Shown: positions 35,101 to 47,626 of the stretch, one piece after another | Position numbering within the stretch: the stretch's first letter is position 1 | Layout of the letters: each line of letters begins with the position of its first letter | NCBI GenBank assembly: GCA_905250125.1 | Contig: CAJNOL010000605.1 | Coordinates: forward strand, 54,899-118,898 | Origin: Rotaria sordida | Lineage: Eukaryota; Rotifera; Eurotatoria; Philodinida; Philodinidae | Length of the DNA stretch: 64,000 nt | Direction: 5' to 3' | The notes under the pieces: generated by a model | Seen by the model: only the letters and a program-made list of their open reading frames with translations | What the model was told of the DNA's origin: nothing | The model's database searches: none | Translations under genes and position numbers: made by a program

Positions 35101-37662
35101 TTAAAAACTATCATTTTCTTTGAGTTGATTTTTTAATGATACATGTTCATCACTATCAGCCATACCATTCATATCTTCACATATCAATGTTTTTGGTTTC
35201 CAACATGGCCTATAAATTCAAAAAAAAGAAAAATAATAATAACAAAGTCCGTCATTTATTTTTTCTGATTATCAAAAAATAAAATTTACCAAGTAAGACC
35301 CATTCGATCAACATCATGAATTGTTTCAGGTAATGGTTTATTCATTGTTTCTGGACATATTGTTGCAAAAACTACAGCAATAAGAGATGTTGTACCAAAG
35401 ACAACAATTGGAAAATGAATCCATACTCGAGCCTTAATAAATTAATTGAATATTAACAAATAAAAAAGTCATTTACATACTAAAAGATCATTTGATAATG
35501 TTCCAATAATAGCTCCAAAACGTGCAACCATTGAACACAGTCCAATTCCTGTATTTCGTCCTTGTGTAGGAAATAATTCATTTGCATATATGTATATAAT
35601 AGCATAAGATCCAGATGCAAGAAATTTTAATACAACATTTATTATAAACATAAGAATATATTGTTCTAAAAACCTCAAAAGTTTAGTTGTTCGTTTTTCC
35701 AATTATAAATATATTTCAATACCTTGACTATTTTTTAGCATAAACATTTGAATAGGTACAACAAAGAATGAAAAAAGTCCAAATAAGAGTACAAATATAC
35801 AATAGACTAATTTACGACCCCATCGATTAAGTACAAGATGAACAACAAAATAGGCAACTATTTCTACTAAAGCACCTGCCAAAAATGCTATATATGGATC
35901 AGTTAACCATGCACCTAAAAGAATAACTTTTGATTAAAAGTTTATTAAATTATTTGTTTTACCAGTATTTTGTGAAACACCATAGAAAACAAGATTTTGT
36001 ACAAACCTATTTTATACAAAAGATCATTAAACAAAAAAAAACTAAAAGTTCAAGTATAAATTTACCATTGAAATGACATATTAATTGCGATGATAATCAT
36101 AATTTTTGATTGAAATAAACTTCTTAAACCATGAGATTTCTTTGGATATAATGCTTCTCTCTAGAATTTTCATAGATTTTGTCTTGAAAAAATAAATTTT
36201 CTTTGTTTTTTTGTTACTTTTTTTTCTTCATTGATTAAATCATCATATGCTATTGAATCAAAAAAACTTCCATTTGTTTTAGCTATTCGACGAAGAACTC
36301 TTTCTGCATGATTATAATGTCCTTTCGAAATAAGCCAACGTGGACTTTCTGGAAGTATACTTAAAACAATACAAGATTTATAAAATAAAACTAAAACAAA
36401 AACAAAAACAAATGTATGATTTAATTAAACTTACAAATAAAAGAAAAGAAATGGTATTGATAATATAGCTAAAGCTGTATTTAATAATCGCCATGTTCGA
36501 ATAAAATAAGCAAATCCTAAAAGAATTAATTCACCACCAGCAAAGAAATATTCAATAACAATGCCAGTAAATAAACGTTGTTTTGGTCCAACTATTCATA
36601 GAATATATATATTTATATAATGTTAAAAAAAAGTATAAATAATATATATCAACTAACCAATTTCAGAACCTAAAATGAGAAAAAAATTTCAATCATTTCT
36701 GATTCTCAATAGTAATAAATATATAAAAAGTAACACATACCAATAACAAAACCTGTAAGAGCAACACCACGTGTTGCACAAGCAAGTAAAAATCGACCGA
36801 GTACAAAAAATGCATAACTTATTTCAAATCCAAGTTTTGGATGAGGTGCAAATGCACACATAAAACTTGCAATAGTTATTAAAACAAATGAAACACCCAT
36901 TATAGGTCGTCGACCAAATCTTTATAAAAACAAAAAATTATATTTTATTTTAACAAAAATTTTTATCAACATACTTATCAGATAGAATACCAAATACAAG
37001 TGAACCAACCATATAACCAAAGAAAAAAACAATTTGAACAAAACTTTTAAGAGATATTCGATTACAAACCATATACCACTAAGAAAGAAAGTAAAAGTTT
37101 TATATATATAATAATTAAAAATTTTTGATTAAAACTAAACCTCTTCAACAAGTGTTGATTGATAATATGTTCGATCAAAAATAAAATTAGTACAAGGTTT
37201 CATATGTGTATCATTATAATAAGTTTCATTAGTTAGTTGAAAACATCTTTGACATTCACTTAAAGATATTTGCTTTTGATATTGATCACATTGAGATTCA
37301 CTTGGTTTATAATTCTGTAGAATTTTATCAGTTATTGAAACTTCCGATATATCATCCATTGGTGTTCGACAACGAAAAGAAGGTGTAGCTGCAGTAAATG
37401 ACCATGTATAAACCATTATTGGAGGAAACATATATGTTAAACATATTAANNNNNNNNNNNNNNNNNNNNNNNNNNNNNNNNNNNNNNNNNNNNNNNNNNN
37501 NNNNNNNNNNNNNNNNNNNNNNNNNNNNNNNNNNNNNNNNNNNNNNNNNCATGTATAAACCATTATTGGAGGAAACATATATGTTAAACATATTAAAAAA
37601 TATTTGATTTTTTGATATCGACCAAATGCTTCTATATTTTTATAGAAATCATCGAACTGCAT
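35101..37662 (-). CDS. SLC22-family organic ion transporter
   Basis: A major-facilitator transporter of the SLC22 group (organic cation/anion/carnitine carriers) in the plasma membrane. Exons: 37662-37141, 37078-36975, 36919-36741, 36669-36658, 36591-36435, 36359-36228, 36160-36066, 36006-35963, 35914-35723, 35666-35481, 35432-35290, 35209-35101. Exon 1 holds a 100-N gap flanked by a duplicated 47-bp segment. Removing one copy and the gap leaves 1,728 coding bases, 575 residues, normal for the family. Hallmarks: an N-terminal helix (FLICLTYMFPPIMVYT); a Cys-rich extracellular loop; EEWYMVCNR, the family EW..VC mark; DKFGRRPIMG between helices 2 and 3; PESPRW before the central loop; and ELFPTQGRNTGIG in the second half. 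Exon 4 is a 12-base microexon. The substrate cannot be told. ATG 37662 starts the family's usual short N-terminus. Confidence 0.92.
36658..36669 (-). other. 12-base microexon of the SLC22 gene
   Basis: Between ...TTTTAG and GTTAGTTG there are 12 bases. They complete the codon split after exon 3 and encode G-S-E-I, joining GFVIG to VGPKQR. The joined reading reproduces the expected family segment. Without it the frame is kept but four conserved-region residues are lost. Confidence 0.85.
37403..37596. other. 100-N assembly gap with duplicated flanks
   Basis: A 47-bp segment at 37403-37449 is repeated exactly at 37550-37596, on both sides of exactly 100 N (37450-37549). Both copies encode the same stretch of the transporter's first membrane helix. 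The two contig ends overlap, so the gap does not exist biologically. Confidence 0.95.
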
Positions 37663-40088
37663 TGTTTAAGATTGTTACTGAAATACAATTATGATTTTAA
37701 CGATGATTGAGTGCACTTCTCAAACATAGAGTCAAGAAAATATTGTCTTTCATTAGTTTAAATAGTTCGTTTTTTTTCTTCTACCTTTTTCTTCTTCGTT
37801 CTTTACCAGATGTTTTTTTGAATATATGTTAATAATGATCACAATTATATCATCGGACTATGTAGGTTAAAATTATAAAAGTTTGTTTCGTATAACATCT
37901 TTTGTACTCAGTGCTTTATAACAGATGAGGGCTGAAAGAACGAAATGGGGACCGCGTGGGACTGCTTTCTTCCAGAAATCGGTTGTGTACTTCGTACTTA
38001 ATGATTATTGTGACACATAGAATCGCATTGATTAAATGGAAAGAAAAAAAGGAAAACAAAATTTCGAAGGCATATTTGTCAAGCTTAAAAACCAAAATCT
38101 TCACACGTTATCAAAAACGAGAAACAATATTAATTTTCCATTCCTTTCTCTTGTTTAGTGATCCTCTTTTGTTAAGGCGTTCGTTTTCTCAAATAGATTA
38201 TTCTGTGAATCACTAAAACCAACGAAAACATGCAAGATAGAAAAAATAAAGAATGTAAGTATTTTGTGGTGTTTTTTTTAATCTGACACATTTTGTTTTT
38301 TTTTTCTCTCAAGATATTCAGATGGACTAGCTCTCACACGTTAACCTTTCCATTTTCTTCGATCTCCTGCGTCATTGATCTTGACAAAAGATTAAAAAAA
38401 GCTGTTCCAATCATAACATATTTTGTCTATCGATTGAGTTTATTAATTGTTTTTATCGATATATTTTTCTTTTGATTAAATCAATCTTTATCATTACATA
38501 ATGTGTGTTTTTCTTCTTTGCTGACAATTACTATTTATTGTCGAAGATTTTTAAAATATATCTTCAGAAAAGAAAACTTAAAAAAATAAATTATATTCTT
38601 CAATTAAGAAAACAAGTACATACAAGAAAATAAAACAGAAAATCATATCTAAATTAAAATCCTTTGGTACAGTAATAAGTTGTTTTCACATTTTGTAAAT
38701 GGTACGAGGATAATTCGCCGCAGATGTCTGTATATGGATTTGTCCATTTATCTCAAAATCTAAGTTAAAAGTAAAATATCCGGCTCTGCTAAGTTGTGAA
38801 GCGCAATTTTTTCTTCAATTTAAAACCTTTTAAACTTTTCTAGCATGTGAAATGGATGAGAAATGTAGTACGTACAAGTAGAACAAGAGCAAAAAACCTC
38901 GTTTTGAAAAAAAATGTCAAACAAAGTTTACATTTGAAAACTGATGTTTCTGTTTAGAAAAACGGTCGAGGAAACACATCGATCGTAGTCTACCATTCAT
39001 TATCAATTATAGCAGATCAAACGAAGACTTGTGTGTGTACTTATATAGTGTCTAAAAATCTGAATCTAGGATAGAAAAAAATATATAAGTTGTGAAGGTA
39101 TATGAGTATGGTTATTTATGTCATCTATTCACATCCATACCGACAATACCAGCTGCTTAAATAGACAAATGATGAGTAAAAGGAAGAAATGATTATTAAC
39201 GTAAAATAATGAAACCGAATACTGAGAGAGAACGCATATGTATGTCAGAAGTCGTCTCATTTTACATAATACTGTCACAATAATTACACAGTGAAATGAA
39301 AGCTAGTAGAAAAAGAAATACAGGGTACGACTCCAATTGTTCGAAGGCTTATAGCATTTCCGAATTATTTCACATATTTTTTCAAGATTTTGCACTATGA
39401 GAAATCTTAGAAAAAGTTCAAAAGGCAACAATAACTCACATTTTTATTAAAAAAAAATCATTTTTCCTTATTTCAGTATTATCAGTCATTTCTGTTTAAA
39501 ACCGTGAGAAAGCATCAGAATTTCGATAAGTCGTACTTTTTTTTCGAAAGTAGACAACGAGCGTTATTCAACTACATAGAAATCTCATAATCGATTTTTT
39601 AGTCGATCTGTTAGATTTTCAAGATGTTTCGATTGATAATCCATCTTTTTCTTAAAAAAAACATGAAATTATTACTTATAACCTACTATAATCTGATGAA
39701 TTAAAAGTCCGAGTAAAATTTTGACTTTTTTTTTAATATTCATTTTCATTCCATGATAATCCTTTTGTTGCTTTTCATGTACTATAGACTGATATGGATC
39801 GGTCATATATCTACCATTCTAATCCTCTACTAGTCCTCTATCTATAGTGTATATCTTAGATTTTTATCTCTTTTTATTTGTACATATTCCCTAAATAATT
39901 TCATGTATATCGATTTTTCATGTGTTATTACAAGTTTGATTTTTATTTGTACAGTAGACCTTGTATAACAAATTTCATATATGATACAAGACTATATACT
40001 GACATATTCCGGGATAACTTTTTATATTATACTTCCTTTCTTGAATTAGGACAATCAAAATGAAGACACCATACAATATAGGGTTTTC
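37663..40088. other. Intergenic region upstream of the SLC22 gene
   Basis: AT-rich sequence. Short plus-strand frames (37956-38216, 38293-38475) show no conserved features. The SLC22 promoter should lie near the left end, but no clear TATA-type box stands out from the AT background. Confidence 0.4.
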
Positions 40089-40336
40089 AGGATGATGACG
40101 ATAAACATATTGGTACTACACCAGACTTCACTTTGAAGGTTATTGAACATGTGCATGGTATTATTAACAGATATATTAAAGAAGACATTCAGCTCGATGG
40201 TACAATAGATGAATTAATAGTCAAATCTTCTACTGTAGTAACAGATGATCAGGTGAACGAACAGGATGTTTTTATAGGTGAAATGAAGGATGAATATGAA
40301 AAACAAGAGAAACTGGAAGATGAGCGTGGATCGTAA
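40089..40336 (+). other. Isolated exon-like open frame
   Basis: After an acceptor-like GGGTTTTCAG an open frame starts with DDDDKHIGTTPDF and continues through IEHVHGIINRYIKEDIQ to EKLEDERGS and a TAA at 40334-40336. It is acidic and helical, with codon choice like the real genes. An internal ATG lies at 40133. No partner exons or family were recognised. It could be a terminal exon of an unseen plus-strand gene, a retrocopy or a fragment. Confidence 0.3.
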
Positions 40337-41094
40337 CACAACAAGATCTACTCTACTCTATTATAGACACAATCAACTTTCATCAATTACATTTATGTGT
40401 ATTGTAGTATCTGTTTTATGTATCATGAATTCCACTCTGGTGGTACCTATGCTACCTTTCTTTTTTCTGCTTAGTTCTTTAAATGAGTTTGTTCTATATT
40501 GAATGGGTGCATGTTATTAGATATTCTAATTCATGTTTTGCGCTCCTCTATAATAACACATTATAATTCCTTCTCATAGTATTAGAATAAAACTTGATAT
40601 GAACATACCCTCAACTTAAACTTTTAATTCATTGGACTATAGTAATATTTTTGTTATTCTTTTTGGTTTCGTTCTAATGACCGAGTTAATTTGAATCATG
40701 AACAAGGACATAACAATGTTGTTATGAATAAAGGCTCTAGTATAAATAAATATTAAAAATCATTTTTTTATGTATGTCACTCATAGAGATAGTGAAAACT
40801 GGTAATCATTTGTGTTATGTAGTAAAATAGTAATGAATCATAATAGAATACAAAACACAAAGAGAACGAAGAGAGCAATTCTTTATTCCACACACACACA
40901 CACACATATACTTATCATTCATCAATAAGACTAGTTGTTGTTTTTTTTGCGTAAAGAATTCTTTACCATATCGATAGTTTTGACAAAAAAAAGTAGTGTC
41001 GAAGTAGGCATTACTGACTGTACTCCTTTATTAATGAAATAATAATTTAGAAAATAAATGAATATAATATTGTAAACAAAAAGAAAAGAGTCTA
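40337..41094. other. Intergenic region between the exon-like frame and the CNBD2-like gene
   Basis: AT-rich with a (CA)n microsatellite at about 40891-40905. AATAAA on the minus strand at 41027-41032, 63 bases beyond the stop of the CNBD2-like gene, is a plausible poly(A) signal. Confidence 0.4.
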
Positions 41095-44000
41095 TTAAAT
41101 TATATAGGTTTGATAAGATTTGAGTATTGTTTTTTTATTTTGATATAAACTCGATGGACGTTTTATAGGTTGTTGATGTTGTTTTTTCATTCTTTCATAT
41201 GCATCTTTATAAACTTCTTTTGAATAACGTTTCCATAGTTCATTGTTATGATATGATTTATAAAAATGTGAATCCGATGGAAATGGAATTTCAGTTCGAC
41301 GAATATTTTGTTTATATTGATCGGTTGCAATACGTACAAATGATGATTTAAGTAAAAGTAGACATTCACATTTATTACTAACTAATGTTAAAGCTGATTG
41401 ATTTGGAAAAAGCATATCATTTAAACCCTAAAGATCAAAAAAAGAAAATTCGAAAAAAATAAAAATTTACTTGAAACTTACGAAATGTTGACCTTCATTT
41501 AATGTTTTAATATGTATATGAGTTGTTTTATTAGGAAATATTAATTTTGATTGTGTACTTATCTAAATCAATTAAATATTTATTTATATCAACAAGATTC
41601 TTCTTTTTCTTTTTCTTTTTTCTTTTTGTTAATTTTTACCGTTAGTCGGCTAGGTTTCAGTGTGTTATCTGTTAATGGTAAAATCGGTTCATTATTAATT
41701 TGATTCATTAATAATTGATCATAATCAATTAATGGTAATCTCTCTCGTTTATCAGAAATTCCAGGAAATTTCTTTTTTGATAAAAAATAACAAACAAATA
41801 TAACTTTATGACAAAACAAAAAAAAGAAATACTTTTATTACTTTTTCAAAATTAAAAATACTATCTGAGTTTCTTCGTAAACCTGATGATATTTTTCCAT
41901 CAATAGCTTTTGAACGACGTAAACGACTTAAACGAGAATCTGTATCAAGAGTTGTTCCACTTGATTCATCAATACCACCACTAAGTTGAATCTCCGAAAA
42001 TAATGCATTATCATCTGCTGTTGCTTCATGACTATCATCATCATTGTCATCAACCACTAAATCAACAAACAAAATATTTCGTTTTTCTTTTCTTCAATAC
42101 AAAAATCGCTAAACTTTTTTCATTTTTTATTTGATCTAAATCTTGTTTGCTTAATTTTGGAATATAACCATCAGGATCAAGACGTTTCCATACGTGAAGT
42201 GAACCATTTTTAACAATAAATATATGTCTCATAAGACGGCTATCATGAGCAATTACTTCTGATTGTCTAAAATGAATAATTAATGAAAACACAGAAAAAA
42301 ATAAAATCTTCAAATATAAAATTAATTATACCCATAATTACAATGTTGTATTGCATGTGGAAATTCATTTAATTGATCAATTGGAAAGCCACGTAGAAAT
42401 GGTACATTAGTCCTTTTTTTTTAGAGAAAATTGAAAAACAAAAAATTTTGTATTAAAATACTTTTTTTTTTGTTGATTTTACTTGAGAAATTTTAAATCA
42501 TCTTTACTACAATATCGATCGTCCGTCATATAAATTGCTTTAAAATCCTATGAATAGAAAGCAAGAAAAAAAAAAGTATTATAATCAATTATTTCTGAGC
42601 CTTTCTTTTTTTTTTTGTTCTAAATTAATCATGCAAACATATTTACATCTTTCCATAGAACCAATAATTCAAGTTTTGTCTTTGATACAACAGTAAATTT
42701 TTGTCGAGAATCTGTCATTATTCCTTTTTCCTATAAGAAATTAGTCTTATTTTGTTGTTTTTTTGATATATTTAATAATTATTGAAATTCTTACTCCAAA
42801 TGTACATCCTCTATGTAGAATAGCTAATGTTTCAATATGACTATCAGCTACTCGTTTATATGTTAGAATAGCTGAACCAGATAAAATAATATAGAAACAT
42901 GCAGGACGATCACCTTGTCGAACAATTGTACGTTGTTCGGGATAACTAAAAATAATTATAATGATAATTATAAATAATAGATAGATGAGAAAAAAAAACC
43001 CATCATTTACCATTCATACCATGCTTCTTGTAAGATTTGATTTTGTAATGATTTTAATATTCGTGAAAATGGTTTTATATCAGATAAACATCTTCGAAGC
43101 TTAATATAGAAATTTTAATTTATTAATTCTCAAAAATTATTTAATTCATCAATATGATAACAGATAAATTTTAAAAATAGAGAACAATAAATTCTAATTT
43201 TTATTTTAATAAAGGAAACCTTGCAATTGATTAATCGCTTTCTAGTCGGAATAATGTGCATCATGTAAACTCTAATGAGTTATAAATACTCTGAAAAGAG
43301 TTCAGACTACTGTGCTAATTACTGCTGAGATACTACATTTTTTCAATCAAAGTCGTAGTTTCCTACAGTTCCCGTCGTCACTCCTCAAAAACCGATCTTG
43401 GCCCAGAGACATTCAAAATGTATGAAGTTTATTCAACAAACAAGAGTCAAAAATTGCTCATTTGACAACTTAAAATCCTCTGTGGACCTTCATTTTATAT
43501 ACTTAAGTTTTTTTTGTTTGAAAAAGCATGACAGAATGCACGACATGACAGATCCTTTTTTGTTTAGTTCTTACTTTTTAATCAAACAAAAGGGATGCAA
43601 AATTTAATGTCTCGAAAAACTCTCAAAGATGGCACTCTAATTATAAAAGTACTCTTTTATATAATAGTAAAAATGCTAAATTGAAAACAGGGACTCTGTC
43701 ATGCCCTACATTTTGATATATTCTTTCAAACAAAGGAAAAAAAAACAATTGGTTATAATGAAGTTCCTTGGAGAATTCTGGAATGCACGATTAAAAAAGC
43801 ATAATCAAAAACTTTCGCAAGAAAGGCGATGTCGAAGAAAAAAAATCATTTCATTTATGAAAGATTGGGCCTCGACCTATCTTCTCATATATTTAAGTTA
43901 ATTTCGATAATTCTGATGAAAATTCACTTCCTTTTTAAGGAATTTCAGAAACAACGGTGAAGTTTACTTTCTAATTTTGACTTGAAATTTTGCAAAGAAA

Positions 44001-46525
44001 TAGATCTTCAGCAGAATAGTTTGTTGTAAAAATTTTAGGTCTTTTAATTCGCTCCTATCATCGATTAATCAGTTGCGGAACTTCTCTCGTAAATTAAGAA
44101 AGACACGTAAACAATAAAAAAGAATTTGGGTGCTATCAACATCCAATTTTCAAAAACTGTTTTATAATAAGAAACCGACCTGATATTTTAACTAGATATA
44201 TTACCGTTTCTGCGCAGTGTGTCAGAAGCTTTGAAAAAATTTAATGATCAATAGCTTCAAAGAATCAAGTAAAACAGCTATAACTCTTTATCATTAGGAT
44301 CATGGACTCAAATCCTTTTAAGTTTTTTCGTTGTCTCACATAGATCTACTTGTAGTCATAATATCAGGTCGAACGACGTTTGACAATTGAATATGTTCCC
44401 TCGTAAGCATCAACTAGTTTTTCAGTACACTTTTCTGAAGCTATTCGATGAACAAAAAAAAACGTATTGAAGAGTATACAAAATCACATGTACATCCTTT
44501 GTTAGCAGTAGGTCTGACTAATAGTAAAATATTACAGTTCAGAATTGATTGATATTTCTGGTTTTTCGAATTTATAAAATTCAATACTTTTAACTTCTAA
44601 TTTCATTTATTTCCATAAAGGTAATATAGAATCTTACACTAAATAGTAAATTAAAACAAAGCAACAAAAAAATATCATAAAAATTTTTCATACAAGGAAG
44701 ATTTGTATTATTGAAATATTTTTGATAATATTTCACATACTCAATTTTAGTTTTTTCTCCATCAAAAAAAAAAAGAATATGTGAAATACGAGGAAAATTA
44801 ATATTACATCGAACTCTGACCAACACCTTTAACCTAACATCATCAGCTTAATGCAATACTATACGAATAGATCAGACCAAGTTAACGTTTCAAAATTCAG
44901 CCTGACCTGTCAGACACAAAAGAATCACATAAAAATAAGAAAGTTCCACGAAGTTCACGCTTATTGCATGCAAGAACGATGAATTTTAAAGACAAAATTT
45001 ACCAGCTAACTAAATTGACAGATGTTTATTAGATATTACAATTTCCACGTATATGAGAAGTTAAAAATATTCCAATAATGTATATACATGAATATTCTCT
45101 TAATCAGCAGCCGCGAAAGTTGCAGTTAAATGACAATTATTTGTTGTTGTCTAGTAAAACTAGCAAGCGTTTTTGATTTGTTACTACCTCTGTGAATCAT
45201 TCTCTTATAACTCCCTTCCTAATCTTGAAACCCTCGTATGATCTCTGCTCATAATATACTTTGATACAAAGTCAATTAAAAATATGTCAAGAATATTTAA
45301 ACAAATGATGTATGAATATAATTCATGAAGCAAAAAATTGTGATTTATTCGTGCGTAAATATGACAAACACATTAGAATACATTGTGCATTCATACAAAG
45401 AAGATTTTCGACTTTTAGTTATATGATTTATTATTTAGATATTGTTCTTTCTTATCAAAATAATTATATAAAGAAAAACAAACATATGTTCTCATCAATT
45501 ATTTGATCAATGTAGAAGAAAAACAATTCGTTGAATAAAATATATTATGATGAATGTTCTCAAATGTGGATGACAAACATTCATCATTTCTTTTTGCCAT
45601 TAATATTATACTATGAATAGAATGTATTTACAACAAAAAAAAAAATTAATTAAACAAGAAGATAATTTATTAGATACTATTGATGAATATGAACTTGATT
45701 CTTGAATTTAATTGTATTAACTTTACTGTTTATCTAAATTAAACTAATAACTATAATGCAATAATTTACAGGGCATCTAGCTTAAGTCTGTAATACAAAT
45801 CAGAAAGATTTTTAATCTTTAATAAATCTTGTTAAAATAAAATTTTTATCGATAGAAAATAGAAAAATACCTCACAGTTACTTTCATAAGTCATATTTAT
45901 TAACTTTTAGTTTCCGATTGTTTTTTTTCTGACAACAATCTATAAATGAATAATAATATCAAAATAAAGACACACAAAAAAAAAACTCATATTTTATTCA
46001 TTTAAAAACAAAATAACCTTATTCTGTTTTAAAGTTTAATAAATATTTGCTTTTATTTTTACTCTTTCTCACGATCAAAGAAATGATTCGACCTAGATCA
46101 ATCTTCTCCTATTTCTCTTTTCCATTTTCTTTTAACAATTTCTGATATTTATACCTCATCAACATTGGTAATAACATCACGTTTGCCTGTTGGCTGTTTG
46201 AAAAAATCTCTTACAATAGGTAAAATATCACACTAGAAAATAAAATTTATTTTTAAAATTTCAAATTTTTATTCTTACCGTTGAAATTTTAAAATTTGTT
46301 TTATCAAATATACTGACTTGTTGTTCATATCTCTTTGAAACTAACATTGATGGATAATTGAACATACCAAACAATAGTTCTCGTTTTTTATTCCTTTAGA
46401 GGAGTTACTTCCAAACAAAACAAGAAATGAGAAAAAAAAATGCAACAAAATCGGTTCTTTTTTTTTTGTGATACAGGAAATTTGATCTTTCCTCTCGTCT
46501 TAGCTCAATTGTTGACGGCAAACAT
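41095..46525 (-). CDS. CNBD2: CNBD2-like protein with cyclic nucleotide-binding domains (5' end open)
   Basis: Thirteen exons with matching phases: 46525-46475, 46393-46279, 46232-46155, 43099-43011, 42945-42795, 42730-42647, 42547-42483, 42412-42332, 42266-42115, 42056-41842, 41771-41640, 41562-41482, 41427-41095; about 542 codons. The first conserved block (FSRILKSLQNQILQEAWYE) leads into a cyclic nucleotide-binding fold with RTIVRQGDRPACFYIILSG. Its phosphate-binding cassette reads FGEKGIMTDSRQK, where the usual Arg of PRAA is replaced by Gln with Arg one place earlier. A second such domain starts at VPFLRGFP and is interrupted by an acidic, Ser-rich insert before GQHFGLNDMLFP. CNBD2 is known in mammals from the male germ line. 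Cyclic AMP binding is not shown here. The exons upstream of the 3-kb intron (46154-43100) are joined on phase and family rhythm only. The start codon was not found, so further 5' exons are likely. Confidence 0.75.
43100..46154 (-). other. 3-kb intron of the CNBD2-like gene
   Basis: AT-rich sequence of 3,055 bp. It contains a segment near 44035-44095 (TTTTAATT...CGATTAATCAGTTG) that recurs loosely near 60330-60520 in a LENG8 intron. A plus-strand mini-ORF at 45613-45705 (30 codons, acidic end DEYELDS) is the only coding-like item and may be chance. Confidence 0.45.
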
Positions 46526-47626
46526 CTTGCAAGTAAAATTACATTAATACATAGTAACAAAAATAAAAAACTAAATTATGATCGCTCGACAAAACATAAA
46601 TATTAAACTTATAAAAGAAGGAAAAAAAAGTTTATTAAATGAATATGTGAATTTATTCAAAAGATTTTTTCATTGAAGATTAATATAGAACAAAATCGTA
46701 TTATATGTAATATTCTTTTTTAAAGAATAATTTATTTTTGTTAGGATTTATTATGAAGAATATTAAAGTTTTCAAACTTTTGTTTTGTGTGTAAAATTCT
46801 TATCACTAAATGATTCATTGAGAAAAAAAAAACCTACTTGAATTGAAATTTAAAAAAATGATTGAGGAATATAATTTCTAGTTGATTATACTAAAAAAGA
46901 AAAGGTACTATTGACAATGATTGACTTCTTACTTCAGGAAGAGAATAGAAAACTTTTGTGAATGGATATATATACCTATGGTTCGGTTACGCAGGTAGTG
47001 ATTTCGATAGAGAACTATCAGTAAACAAGAAAGATGAACTTGTATTAATCTAGAATACTTGAACAATATATTTTTTTAGTTAATTTTTATTGAAGAATAT
47101 GATTGCAGGATTTGAAAACAAGTTGATATATTTATCTCTTCGAGATTTTTCTTGATACAGTAGGCATTTCAAAAAACTGAAGGTTACAAAGATAAATCTT
47201 TTTCATTTATTGAAACATTTGTAATTAAAATAAAAATTGAAAATAATATTCAAAAACTAGAATCTTTTCTTTTTTCAATAGATCAAATCAAATGATTGAA
47301 AAAGATTAATGCTTTTAATCAAATATTTATACTTTCTGCTTCAATCCTATTAAAAAAAAAAAAAAAAAAAACTTTTTCCTTCTATACATAAGTATTTATT
47401 TTTAAGGATACAACTTTAGTTTAAATACTTTTATACTTTTATTCATATAATATATATATATATATATATGTCAAATTTTAATTAAAAAGAAACTATTTGC
47501 TTTATTACAAATTCACTATTTAAAACGTGTTGAGCTACCATAAAAACGCCGATGGAACAAAAAAACATGTGTACAAGTGTCCACAATATACCTATACAAT
47601 TCACTCTCCTATAATCATTGTTTTTG
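46526..47626. other. Intergenic region
   Basis: AT-rich. Contains a poly(A) run at about 47350-47370 and a (TA)n microsatellite at about 47450-47468, near the 3' end of the secreted-protein gene. Missing 5' exons of the CNBD2-like gene may lie here. Confidence 0.4.

Noticed and set aside
39320-39540. Weak inverted repeat starting GGTACGACT
   Set aside because: Only about 10 bp at the ends agree; the rest aligns no better than expected in AT-rich DNA.
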